From assembly GCA_036365455.1 (NCBI GenBank), contig JAWQUS010000021.1, forward strand, positions 20,830,001-20,894,000: DNA of 64,000 nucleotides, given 5' to 3'. The translations under genes and the position numbers were made by a program. The notes beneath the pieces are model-generated. The model searched no databases, had not been told where the DNA came from, and saw only the letters and a program-made list of their open reading frames with translations. Positions 30,241 through 39,690 of the stretch are shown one piece after another. The stretch's first letter is position 1, and each line of letters begins with the position of its first letter. The stretch is from Macrosoma leucophasiata (Eukaryota > Arthropoda > Insecta > Lepidoptera > Hedylidae).

Positions 30241-31377
30241 CTAGTTTTTTTGTTCTGTTTCATTTAACTCTGCTTCAATCACTGAATTATTTACATGTTT
30301 AATATATCTTTTATTTAATTTATCATCTTCTCTAACTCTAAACCAGCATGCAGCTTCGGAATGATAGCGAACCCCTTTATTTAATTTTACGCATATTTTG
30401 CATGGATAACGTCCTTCATTTGTAATATTTATCCTTTGATTTTCATACTTTCTGTACGTTCCATTTCTATTTTTATTTACCAAATGTTCATACTTTCTCA
30501 CCTCATTGAATAAACATACTATATCGTTCATTGCTTCTCTATTTATCTTCTCTAATACAAAACCTGGCAAACCTACGGCTATCAGATCCACCAGTGTACC
30601 TGTATCAATTGAATTTCTCATGTCCAATAAAAGTTTTTCCTTTTTAATGGCATAGTCCACTAATGAACCATCCTTATATTTAAATAACAATGCATAGGTC
30701 ACTTGGTTCCAGTTTTGGTTTGCAAATGACTCACACAACTTTTCTTTCCAAACTATCCACTCTGAGTTGAGTGTTAATTTTATAATCATTGAGCTGTACC
30801 AATCAACACAACTTTTATCCATAAATAGTCGGAGAATCTCAATTTTTTGTTCATCTTTCATAATACCGAAGCGAGAACATTCTCTCTCAAAAATGTCAAT
30901 CCATTGCCTTGCATTCGAGTTTTTGCTCGTAAATTTCTCAATCACAAACTTCTCTGCGACATATTTCAGATTCTGTTTTTTTAAATCATGTGTATTTTCT
31001 ATTAACTTTGTAAACATTTCTTCCAATGAATTCGAATCTCTAATTTGTTCTTCAGATGCTCGGTTATGTTCAATTTCCTCCAGATATTGTTCTCCAAATT
31101 GTAAGTTACCATCAGCATCTATGTAAATTTCTCGTAATTTAATTGTCATAGTTATCCAAACTCTTCGTGTCTGATGTCTTTTCTTTAAACTATTTTTTAC
31201 TTTGTTGTACACGGCTGTCTCAATTAATTCTTCGTGAAATCCAACAGACTGTAATTCCTCTGGTATAGCAAATTTTTTTTCATCTTTAGTTGTGATTGAG
31301 GTTACACAACAAATATTAGATTTTCCATCATTCGCCGGTAAAATCGTGAATTCAAAACGTAACTGCTCCATTTTCAT
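30241..31377 (-). CDS. gag: Gag structural protein
   Basis: The 378-residue frame begins at the first ATG after the leader. The centre (about 140-300) is helix-rich and contains W-I-D-I-F-E-R-E and V-D-W-Y-S-S, fitting the capsid region of insect Gypsy-type Gag. Near the C-terminus there is one zinc knuckle, C326-X2-C329-X9-H339-X4-C344. Its Cys-His spacing is longer than the usual X4. The frame ends TAG-TAG, with the slippery heptamer directly before. Gag would assemble the particle and bind the RNA. No frame damage is seen. Confidence 0.9.
   Translation of the reverse strand: MKMEQLRFEFTILPANDGKSNICCVTSITTKDEKKFAIPEELQSVGFHEELIETAVYNKVKNSLKKRHQTRRVWITMTIKLREIYIDADGNLQFGEQYLEEIEHNRASEEQIRDSNSLEEMFTKLIENTHDLKKQNLKYVAEKFVIEKFTSKNSNARQWIDIFERECSRFGIMKDEQKIEILRLFMDKSCVDWYSSMIIKLTLNSEWIVWKEKLCESFANQNWNQVTYALLFKYKDGSLVDYAIKKEKLLLDMRNSIDTGTLVDLIAVGLPGFVLEKINREAMNDIVCLFNEVRKYEHLVNKNRNGTYRKYENQRINITNEGRYPCKICVKLNKGVRYHSEAACWFRVREDDKLNKRYIKHVNNSVIEAELNETEQKN
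30244..30250 (-). promoter_or_regulatory. Programmed -1 frameshift site, gag/pol
   Basis: In gag phase the last sense codons read CAA AAA AAC followed by TAG, giving the heptamer A-AAA-AAC directly before the stop. A one-base backward slip enters the pol frame, which is open from there. This heptamer is a known retroviral slippery sequence. AGTAGT just downstream can pair with ACTACT about 25 bases later, but it starts closer than the usual 5-9 base spacer, so the stimulatory structure is unproven. Confidence 0.85.
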
Positions 31378-31602
31378 CTTTTTATAAACAAAATTGTCGT
31401 TTTATAAGTCTGTTTTACTACATGAAAGAAATAAACCTTGTGTTGCTGTAAAGAAGATTTATTGTTAGTTTTTTTTATACAGAGACTATTTTATTTAGGT
31501 AATATAAAACAATATGAACTCAAACCTGTAAAGAAGAAACGACAATGAAAGTTTATTCTTTCACTTTTAAAACATAAAATAATATAATATTAAAATTTTC
31601 AT
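31378..31602 (-). other. Leader between 5' LTR and gag
   Basis: This is an AT-rich untranslated leader. A typical tRNA primer site beginning TGG is not evident directly inside the LTR. Confidence 0.6.
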
Positions 31603-31763
31603 TGATTATCCAATTGTCAATCAACTCGTATTTAAATCTGTCATCTGACATTCTGAATTCGTTTCTTCTTTAAAATCAGACAATTAAAAAGTTAAAAACT
31701 ATAACCAAACTTCATGGTAAGTAAACACACAGAGTGCGAAGAAAGAAATAATATTTCTTTACA
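31603..31763 (-). repeat. 5' LTR of the Gypsy-type element
   Basis: It is identical to 26921-27081. Its outer end (31763) abuts a TA microsatellite. Confidence 0.95.
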
Positions 31764-31779
31764 TATATATATATATTCT

Positions 31780-31848
<69 letters not shown>

Positions 31849-31849
31849 C
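31764..31849. repeat. TA microsatellite
   Basis: About 85 bp of alternating TA with a few interruptions lies between the 5' LTR and the 3' region of the CR1-like LINE. It may be the LINE's simple-repeat tail into which the LTR element inserted. Confidence 0.85.
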
Positions 31850-32033
31850 TTATAAAGTTTTTAGCAGTTAATATATTATACCAACTTAAAGTATTTAAGC
31901 GTATAATGTTGACCATTTAATATTAACTGACATGCTGACTTATTTACTTAATTTTATTAATTATTGTGCCTACAGTATTATTTTATACCTATATTTCACA
32001 ACTAATTAAACAAATATATTTTAGTTATTATTT

Positions 32034-34826
32034 TCATATTGCGTCTAAAACATACTTTTTAAGTTGTCTTTTGAAACTGTAAAGTGATTTTGCCTCTTTT
32101 ATCTCTGTTGGCAATTTGTTATATATTTTTACACCTTCAAACTCAATATTTTTGATACCATAGTTCAAGGTTCTCGGAGGACGCGATACTAAGTGATTGG
32201 AATTTCTTAATTTTATTTTTTGTGTGCGGTCTTTTTTACGGAATGATAATGACGTATGAATCTGGTTGTTGAGAATTTTGTATATTAATATACTAGTGTA
32301 ATAAGTGTATGTTTGTTTGATGTTCATTATTTTAGTATCCTCATAGATTTTTTTAGATGCTGTGCGGAAATTATAATGAAATAGAGATTTTATTAATTTA
32401 TTTTGTGCTATTTGTATTATTTCTAAATTAGATTTGGCTGCTGTACCCCAAATTTCTATTAAATAGTCTATGTGTGGTTTAATTAAAAAAATATAAATGA
32501 GGTGCTTGACTTTTAGAGGTAAACATTTTGCTATACTACGAACTATACCGGATAATGATGTTAGTCTGGTTTTAATAGTTTCTATGTGTTTTTTCCAGCT
32601 AAGTTGGCAATCCAAAACGAGACCAAGATACTTTTCATGTGTTTTTTCCTTTAGTATTTCGTCATTAATCTTTAATTGAATGGTATCATTTATTCGTTTA
32701 TTTTTTGGTGCAAATATAACAAAGTTAGTTTTAGTAGTATTAATTGTGAGGAAATATGATAGAAACCAGTCATTAAGAAGATCCAAATCACTTTGAGCTT
32801 TCGATACTATAGTTTTCATTGAATGACCAAAGTAAAATAAGCTAGTGTCATCTGCATATAACGATATGTCAGCAGTTAGACCTATATTTTGGATGTTATT
32901 TATATATATTAAAAATAATAGAGGCCCTAAAATAGAGCCCTGCGGGACGCCAAAAGTAATTTCAGAAGCAGAGCTTTGATGTTCCCCTATTTTGACAATT
33001 TGCCTACGGTTTTGTAAATATGATTTTAAGATATCGTGGGCTTTGCCGGTGATACCGATTTCAAAGAGCTTATCGAGAATTATTTTGTGACTTATTGTAT
33101 CAAAAGCTTTTTTTAGGTCGATAAAAATTCCAAGTACTAACTGTTTTTCGTCTATCTTATTTCTTATTTTAGTTACTAAGTCCACCGTTGCTGAGAGCGT
33201 ATTAGATTTTGGTCTAAAACCATATTGTTTTTTATATAAGATGTCTTTCGACGCTAAGTATTTTTCTATTCGCGTATAGATTACTTTTTCAAATATTTTT
33301 GAAATAACCGGCAACACAGAAATCGGACGATAATTACATGGGTCGGACTTATCTCCAGATTTGTAAATTGGTTTCACTTTTGCAACTTTTAAAGTGTCGG
33401 GAAACGTTCCCTGAGCCAAGCAATCATTTATACAATTTGTGAGTGGAGTCGTAATTAATCGTTTAATACATTTAATAGATTTCGTGCTGATACCGTCAAT
33501 ACCACAACTTGTATTTGGATCTAATTTGTCAATTATTCTAGAGATTTCATCCGTGGTGGCTAGCTCAAAGTTCGTCAAACCTGTAACTACTAATTTTGGT
33601 GATTGGGTTAAATTTTGATTTGTTAAATGTTTACTTGAGATTTCATTTGCCAGTGCTGAGCCAATGTTTGAGAAATAACTGTTGAAAGTTTCACAGATCT
33701 CCTTCTCATCCGTAATTATTTTAGAGTTCATCATTAATTTGTTGGGCCCAGCTACATCTTTTATTTTATTTCTTGCTAAGTTGTTGATTGTCTTCCACAT
33801 CTTCTTAGGTTTCCTTATATTGACATTAAAATACTTAAAGTAGTATGATCTTTTTGTTTGCTGGATAATCTCATTAACTTTAGTTCTATACTCCTTGAAT
33901 TTTAATTCTATATCTTTATCAGAATTGTTATTTTTATGTTGGTTCCCTAATTCATTCCGTTTGTTTATTTCATGTATGATGTCCTTCTTAATCCAATCAT
34001 GACGTGGTGGATTCAGCATTTTCACTTTGTTAATTTTACTCATAGAAAGACAGCTTAATATTTTTTGTGCTAGTTTATCATACTCATAAATATTTGTATT
34101 ATTGACATTTAACATACATTCTTCCATAGTTTCATAGAACTTATTGTAATTTATTGCTATATATTTTACTTTTTTAATAGGTGTAGGCTGGTAATTTTCC
34201 ATCTCTAGATATATTTGCTTGTGGTCAGACATCGCTGTTTCGATAATGTCACAATTGAAATTATTTTCCTTCAAATTTGTACATACATGATCTATTATAG
34301 ATTTGGTGGACGCTGTTTCGCGGGTACAATATTTTCGATTAGATTTGTTTAAAATTCTGTAGCCACATTCTTTTATTAAGTCTTTATATTTGCGAGTATC
34401 TTTGTCTGGTGTAAGCAGATCGATATTAAAATCACCAAATACTAGAGCTCTTTTTCTTTTAAGCAGTTGCGTTGAGTAAACCTCCAGGAAACTGTGTATC
34501 TTAATTTTGTTGGGGTTGTATACCGCGCCAATATCTACACACTGTTTTTTAAGGTGAATCCAAAGATAGTGGATGTCATCATCAATACAGATTTCCTCGA
34601 CGAAGTTGTGTTTTAGGTCATTATGGACGAAGATTGAAACTCCTCCTCCAGTTCGATACTTCCTATGGCTATAGTAGTGGGTGTAGCATGGGATTTGAAT
34701 GATTTGAAGATCACTGTCGTTTTTTATCCAAATTTCCGTCACAGCCACAATATGGGGCTGAAGTGAAGCAACAATACAGTTAAGTTCATCGATTTTTCCT
34801 GCCTTGACGAGACTGCGAGCATTCAT
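32034..34826 (-). CDS. LINE ORF2: endonuclease and reverse transcriptase
   Basis: The 930-codon frame from the first ATG has an EEP-type endonuclease (Glu31, G-D-F-N at 131-134, S-D-H at 200-202) and an RT domain (N-Y-R-P-I-S near 498; F-I-D-L-K-K-A-F-D with Asp570; G-V-P-Q-G-S-I-L-G-P at 626-635; Y-A-D-D at 657-660). A C-terminal region of ~200 residues follows. The residues just upstream of this ATG (S-L-K-F-L-Y) resemble the first strand of the endonuclease. The frame is open for 30 codons back to the end of ORF1, so translation probably starts upstream, as an ORF1-ORF2 fusion or by reinitiation. No stops or frameshifts interrupt it. The enzyme would nick target DNA and prime cDNA synthesis there. 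Confidence 0.93.
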   Translation of the reverse strand: MNARSLVKAGKIDELNCIVASLQPHIVAVTEIWIKNDSDLQIIQIPCYTHYYSHRKYRTGGGVSIFVHNDLKHNFVEEICIDDDIHYLWIHLKKQCVDIGAVYNPNKIKIHSFLEVYSTQLLKRKRALVFGDFNIDLLTPDKDTRKYKDLIKECGYRILNKSNRKYCTRETASTKSIIDHVCTNLKENNFNCDIIETAMSDHKQIYLEMENYQPTPIKKVKYIAINYNKFYETMEECMLNVNNTNIYEYDKLAQKILSCLSMSKINKVKMLNPPRHDWIKKDIIHEINKRNELGNQHKNNNSDKDIELKFKEYRTKVNEIIQQTKRSYYFKYFNVNIRKPKKMWKTINNLARNKIKDVAGPNKLMMNSKIITDEKEICETFNSYFSNIGSALANEISSKHLTNQNLTQSPKLVVTGLTNFELATTDEISRIIDKLDPNTSCGIDGISTKSIKCIKRLITTPLTNCINDCLAQGTFPDTLKVAKVKPIYKSGDKSDPCNYRPISVLPVISKIFEKVIYTRIEKYLASKDILYKKQYGFRPKSNTLSATVDLVTKIRNKIDEKQLVLGIFIDLKKAFDTISHKIILDKLFEIGITGKAHDILKSYLQNRRQIVKIGEHQSSASEITFGVPQGSILGPLLFLIYINNIQNIGLTADISLYADDTSLFYFGHSMKTIVSKAQSDLDLLNDWFLSYFLTINTTKTNFVIFAPKNKRINDTIQLKINDEILKEKTHEKYLGLVLDCQLSWKKHIETIKTRLTSLSGIVRSIAKCLPLKVKHLIYIFLIKPHIDYLIEIWGTAAKSNLEIIQIAQNKLIKSLFHYNFRTASKKIYEDTKIMNIKQTYTYYTSILIYKILNNQIHTSLSFRKKDRTQKIKLRNSNHLVSRPPRTLNYGIKNIEFEGVKIYNKLPTEIKEAKSLYSFKRQLKKYVLDAI

Positions 34827-34912
34827 ATAAAGAAATTTAAGAGATTTTTTAGTATTTGAGATATCACTATACGTGTTGCAGATCTTATGTGTGACTTTTC
34901 CTGTTGAGATAG

Positions 34913-35848
34913 TTAGTTTTTTGGCATAAGGGCCTTATCCTTTAATTGTACTTCTATTGATTGGATAATTTTAGGTACACCGTTTATATATTTTATGATC
35001 AATTTAGTCTCTCCGTTAGCCGTACGTTGTTCGAGTTCTTCTTTCAGTTTCTGCATATGATTTCTTTGATTTGGAGTTTGATCTGGGTAAATTCGAATGC
35101 TACCAGTCTTCATGTTGTTTTTGTTGCGCAGTAAGATTTTAACAGTTTCTTCGGATTTAAAACACACCTTTATAGGGCGGGTACTGTTCGGTTTAAACGT
35201 TCCTAGACGGATGGTTTTGAGGGGTTCAGGACACTCATTGTATATAATTTTAATAATTTTGGTAACTGCGTCGTTGTTATAGGTATGGTGATCGGTAGTT
35301 GTATCTGGTTCCGGAATTCCGACGATCACAATATTTTTGGATCGTATATTTCGCAGATTGACTTCGCTCAGTATGTCTTCATAGCTTAGAGACCATTTTG
35401 TTGTAGGATTTATTGATGATGAATCACACTTGAATTTATTTATGTCTGTTTCTAAGACTTCTATTTTCTTCTCAATATTATGACTTGTGTTTTCTAAATT
35501 GGTAACCTTCAGTTTCATGATATTTTGGTCTAAAATTATGTTTTCCATGGTGTTTCCAATATCGTTCATTTGATTTTTGATAACAGTGACGTCTTCACTT
35601 AGCTTGCTGATGTTTTCTGCTTGAGAGCTGCTACTTGTCTTAATGATTGCCATCATTTCTGACATCTGTTTTTTTAACTCGGACAGCTCAGCTCTTATCC
35701 AAGCATTATCGTCAAGTTCCTTTCTCTAGTTGCGGTGAGTGATATTAGTGGGGGTATCATTATTGGAATATATATCGGACAAGTTTGGATGAGAACCGCC
35801 GAGCCTAGCAATATTGGCACTTCCAGTAGGCGATCGTTGAGTACTCAT
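34913..35848 (-). pseudogene. LINE ORF1 with a nonsense codon at 41
   Basis: The longest uninterrupted part (35665-34913, 250 codons) has a heptad-rich coiled coil over its first ~80 residues. An RRM-like segment follows (R-N-I-R-S-K-N-I-V-I-V-G-I-P-E, then R-L-G-T-F and I-K-V-C-F), then a C-terminal domain. This is the trimeric RNA-binding layout of L1/CR1-type ORF1 proteins. The same frame continues upstream to an ATG at 35848, with a Ser/Thr/Asn-rich start (MSTQRSPTGS). It is broken only by TAG at 35728-35726 (codon 41). That indicates a once longer protein of 311 codons in which either the stop killed the copy or a downstream Met is used. Confidence 0.8.
34916..34922 (-). promoter_or_regulatory. 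Possible -1 frameshift site, ORF1/ORF2
   Basis: ORF1 ends CCA AAA AAC TAA, placing A-AAA-AAC directly before its stop. The ORF2 frame is exactly -1, and it opens only 12 bases upstream of this point (after an in-frame TAA). No downstream stem was recognised. Confidence 0.6.
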
Positions 35849-36179
35849 TGTATATCTGGGGTATCAGTTACTCACGTGCTTGTAGTGTGCACAGCGATGC
35901 ACGAGCGGTGCAGAAAATAATGAGCCCGTCTTTTTTCCTCGCGGGGGTGAAGAGCGGTTACCACCTTACACACTTCGAGCGACACTTTAATCGCTGAACG
36001 AAATTGTCACAACACGCACTTTAATATTTAGACAAAAAGGTGCTGAAATTTGTTGAAAATAGCGTTCAAAACTGACTGACGATTACTTTGCAAGATTTAA
36101 AATAATTTTGTCACACGTCTGCATTGTATGCTCATCACGAGAGTAATTCTTATTAAAATTATGTTATCAAACCCCTAAC

Positions 36180-36480
36180 ACTTTTGATAGACTTATCCAA
36201 CGACATCCCATACTATACAGAAAACGGAAAATAAAAAAATATCCGCACGTTACACATGTCAGGGTACCTTCCCTACATAGGGGAGGTACCCTGAATAATA
36301 TAATTTTTCATGTTTTTATTCTGCCACTTTGTCAGCATTATTAAGGTGTACTTGTGCTTAATTTCAAGTCTCTAGTACCAATAGTTTATGCGCTAAACCG
36401 CGGACGGATAGATAGACGGACTGAGAGATGGACTTGGCGAAACTATAAGGGTTCCTTGTTTACGACGAAACCCTAAAAAA
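36180..36480 (-). repeat. Family F fragment and short hairpin
   Basis: At 36260-36293 CAGGGTACC...GGTACCCTG forms a 14-bp stem with one mismatch. From about 36300 to 36480 the sequence is a reverse copy of family F (ACTATAAGGGTTCCTTGTTT, CGCTAAACCGCGGACGG), also seen at 63675. Confidence 0.65.
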
Positions 36481-37029
36481 TCGCCCTATATTCTCGTACT
36501 TGTTCAATACTAGAGGCATTAAGCCTCCTAAGTACAAGACTTCTAACTACAAGTACTCCTAAGTACAAGATATAATATTTAATTCCATATAACATAGCGC
36601 TATAACTCATCCATTAACAGGCCCATAGGTCAGGGGCTAATGTGGGGGGCGGGGCGGTATAACGGCTTGTAAATTGTAGGAAAAATTACACACTTGCCTG
36701 ATTTAGTTTCTCCTATTAGCGCAGTTGTTTAGACGTAATTATTTTGACAAACTAAAGACTTCATTTATTTTATTATCAGTGTTCATTTATGGCACCAAGT
36801 AAGATTGGTGGTAAGCGAATACTTTAGAAAACATAAATATATTTTCATAAAAACTCTCAATGCAGATACTTTTGATGACATTTTTGCTTGAGAGCGCGAA
36901 ATAATGTAGATATTTTATTAACAAACTCTTCTCTAACAAATTTTTCTCGTGAGTTAACGTTAAATATAATGCGATTGAACTGAAGGGCCCTTTGAAGGAC
37001 AAGTAGGTTGATAATCTATATGTAATAAG
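36481..37029. other. Spacer
   Basis: No feature is supported. A 105-codon minus frame (36787-37104) lacks recognisable domains and runs into repeat sequence. Confidence 0.3.
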
Positions 37030-37560
37030 TCGTCCTACGCCTTCATACTCCACTGTAAGATCTCTACCACTAGTAAAAAATACCTGAAAAATGAAAGTGT
37101 CCATTAAGAGGCTGATGGATTACGCAACGTAGAGGTAGACTATAGATATGATGGTGGCAAACAAGAAAGCAGTCCACTTGGACGGTAAATTAATACTAAA
37201 TCCCACAGACATGCTCAAACAAGCAAACACATAGATTATAATGAATTATATTGCCTAAAAACAATCACATAAATATCCAAGATTTCAATGTAAAAGCGTT
37301 GCTTCCTCAGGTCTAAGCTCTCATACCTCTGTGCCGAAAGTTATTTGGCTGTACATAGTGTACAGAACCACCTGAGCCAGACACACAATACAGCTTAACA
37401 CTATCATTTGACGCCAACTAGAATATGTAATGAATACACCTGCGAGTTTTGTCACTAAAATTATACTACCAGTAGCTACTATTTGCCGGCAGATAGACTA
37501 GGCAAGGCAACGGTGCTTACGCTTTCGACTTCCTAAATTAGAACTCTACCGCCAGAACGA
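37030..37560 (-). repeat. Mosaic of old family B pieces
   Basis: Three diverged reverse pieces follow each other: 37030-37080 (CTCTACCACTAGTAAAAA), 37148-37476 (GATGGTGGCAAACAAG to TACTACCAGTAG) and 37485-37560 (GGCAACGGTGCTTACGC to CTCTACCGCCAG). Confidence 0.55.
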
Positions 37561-37624
37561 GCACTAAAATTATTTAGTAGGCGCAGCGACAATTATTTTT
37601 TAAATATTTTTGGTTATGCGAAAT

Positions 37625-37830
37625 GGTAGTGTTCAGCACTATCGTGTTCCGGTTAGATGGTAATGTATTGCCCTATAATAACTATCACAGAGACATAACA
37701 ACTTAGGTCTCAGGGGTGGCAACGCATCTGTATATTGACTCTGGCTTTTGTGTAGAGACGTCTTTAGGTTGCTGTCATCATTTAACATCAACGTGAACTG
37801 CATGGCTGTTTGCCACCTTACTTAGATAAA
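37625..37830 (+). repeat. Family B fragment
   Basis: It reads AAATGGTAGTGTTCAGCACT, ATCGTGTTCCGGTTAGATGG, then GCATGGCTGTTTGCCACCTT in the A-tail direction. Confidence 0.8.
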
Positions 37831-38057
37831 AAAAATGTATAATTTGCCATCAGCAAATAATGCAAGTGGCAAAATAAAAGATTATAGGCATGGTACCTAC
37901 TACCTTTTATCTTGCCGCTAGTCTTTCATCACTGCATAAATGATAGGCAACGCTGAACTTGCCGCTAAATAGTACATTTAGTTGCAAGTAAATTAAGTGA
38001 AGTAAAGCTGCCTATCTCGTAAAAAAATTGTAATCTACTTAGCTAACAAAAGCAAGC

Positions 38058-39214
38058 ATATATATAACAATATGTCCCACTTAAGACAATGCTCGCTCAT
38101 GTTCTTTGTTTGCTAATGCAGCCCATCAACAACTCGAGACCGCACACAGTTACCGCCCTTGTGAAAAACTATCCCAAATAAAACAAAACAAATTGCACTA
38201 ATTTAGTTCGTACATCGTCACAATACCCGGATAAATAACGGCGCGAAATAATGGGAGTGCGTAAGCAAAAAAAGCAGTGAAACGTTTACGTTAACAACCG
38301 TATGAAATTGTGACGGGAGGGAACGTAAACTGGGGTGTTATGGACGCGGGTTGGCGTGTTATGAATCAGTAACGGGCTTATGTGGTCGGGGAGAACGGAC
38401 GTAGTTGAGCCATTCTTGAAATGAGTTCGACATTATAGATGCCTAAATATGATGGGAAGCTCGACATGGATAACTAACTATTTTTAGGGTTCTGTACCTC
38501 AAAACGAAAATACGGAACGAAGTTACGTTTCATTTGTCTATCAGTCCGTTTGCTATAGCCAATTTACTTTGAAACTACTAAGTTAAAAGAATTGAAATTA
38601 GGTACACGAATCTATCAGTGATCCATCCAAATGTCACTATCACTTCAATAAATGAATTCTAAATAAGGGCTGCTAATTTATCGATAGCGCCTACCTCCTT
38701 GAGACCAAGCACTAGCCTTTCGCCTCTATTTAAATCATAGATATGGCTTAAATGTAAGTGTTGATTTAGCAGCAAGGAGACCATGTGAACTAATGGTGCC
38801 ACGTGTCAAAAATATTTTTAATTAACATAAGTGTAAGTGTAGAATATGTTCCATTTGAGACAATGCTCGTTCATGTTCTTTGTTTACTGATGCTGCCCAT
38901 AAATACAGCTACCGCTGTCCGTAAAAACTATCCTAAATAACACAACACAAATTGCACTCATTTAGTATACATCGTCACAATACCCGAATAAATAATGGCG
39001 CGAAATAATGGGAGTGCGTAAGCAAAAAAAGCGCAGTGAAACGTTTACGTTAACAACCATGCGAAGTTGTGATGGGCCGCAACGTATACCCCCGGTATTA
39101 AAAACACGGGTTGGCGTGTTATGAATCAGTAACCGGGTAATGTGTTCGGGGTGACCGGACGTAGTTGAGCCATTCTTGAAATGAGTTCGATATTATAGAC
39201 GCCCAAATATGACG
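38058..39214 (+). repeat. ~370-bp local duplication
   Basis: 38058-38458 and 38848-39214 are clearly related in the same orientation. Shared runs include GACAATGCTCG, CATCGTCACAATACCCG, GGCGCGAAATAATGGGAGTG, CGTAAGCAAAAAAAGC and GTAGTTGAGCCATTCTTGAA. There is no open frame and no match to the transposon families. A GGCGCGAAA (E2F-like) motif is kept in both. Confidence 0.85.
38486..38640 (+). repeat. Family F-like scrap
   Basis: TTTTTAGGGTTCTGTACCTC and a GTCTATCAGTCCGTTTGC phrase resemble the GGGTTCC...GTCTGTCTGTCCG wording of family F. It lies between the two duplicated blocks. Confidence 0.4.
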
Positions 39215-39529
39215 ATCGATATAGAAATCTTACTATTGTTATATAAATATCAGATAATGCAATGGTGATCAACTTGATGCATAATATGACTTAGTTTTAG
39301 TGAAGAGCGCCAGTGATGATGCAAAAAGTTGAAGAGGTCTTTTAATAAGGTTTAATGAACACAAAGATTATGATTGAGAAATTTTATTGTTAACAGAGTT
39401 AAGCCTTCTAAAAAGGTCTATAATTAAACATCTGTTTCTACTATTCGACGCATGCGAAGCTGAAGAGGAATGCTAGTTCCATATGTGAATACAAAACTAG
39501 CACTGGAGCTAGTATTGATTGTAGAGCTG
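39215..39529. other. Spacer
   Basis: No feature recognised. Confidence 0.3.
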
Positions 39530-39690
39530 CAGTGATGGTGCTCGAGTGCTCGAGTGCGTAGCCACCACCTCATCGCCTAATTTACTTGCTACTAAATAGT
39601 ATTATACAACACTGTCATGTTCTGCTCAGGTGGTAATGCATTTCGGCGCAAAAGCATAACAGCTTAGGCAGTGGCAAAGAGATTTCAATG
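39530..39690 (+). repeat. Family B fragment
   Basis: GTAGCCACCACCTCATCGCC, TAATTTACTTGCTACTAAAT and TCAGGTGGTAATGCATT mark an old, shortened copy. Confidence 0.6.

Larger units (their letters stand above)
26921..31763 (-). mobile_element. Ty3/Gypsy-type LTR retrotransposon
   Basis: The element is 4843 bp, minus strand: 5' LTR (31603-31763), a ~225-bp leader, gag, pol, a polypurine tract and 3' LTR (26921-27081). There is no env and no chromodomain. The two LTRs are identical over 161 bp and both ORFs are open, which suggests recent insertion. Two features are odd. The flanks (GGCGA on the left, TATAT on the right) do not form a target duplication. The bases after the 5' LTR (ATGAAAATTTTAATATT in element sense) do not start with TGG, as a tRNA 3'-end primer site usually would. 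Recombination between two copies, or assembly error, could explain the flanks. Confidence 0.93.
31850..36100 (-). mobile_element. CR1/Jockey-group LINE, near full length
   Basis: On minus: a 5' region of uncertain start (about 36100), ORF1, ORF2, and a short AT-rich 3' UTR ending in the TA tract. The endonuclease-plus-RT order without RNase H, and a coiled-coil ORF1 without CCHC knuckles, fit the CR1-like part of the Jockey superfamily. ORF2 is intact and ORF1 has one nonsense codon. No target duplication could be assigned because the right end is undefined and the left end is a microsatellite next to an LTR element. Confidence 0.85.

Noticed and set aside
30219..30246. Stem AGTAGT/ACTACT as the proven frameshift stimulator
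   Set aside because: Pairing is only 6 bp and begins directly at the stop codon, too close to the slippery site to be accepted without testing.
26921..31763. Endogenous retrovirus with envelope
   Set aside because: After the integrase C-terminus the element goes directly to the polypurine tract and LTR; there is no third ORF.
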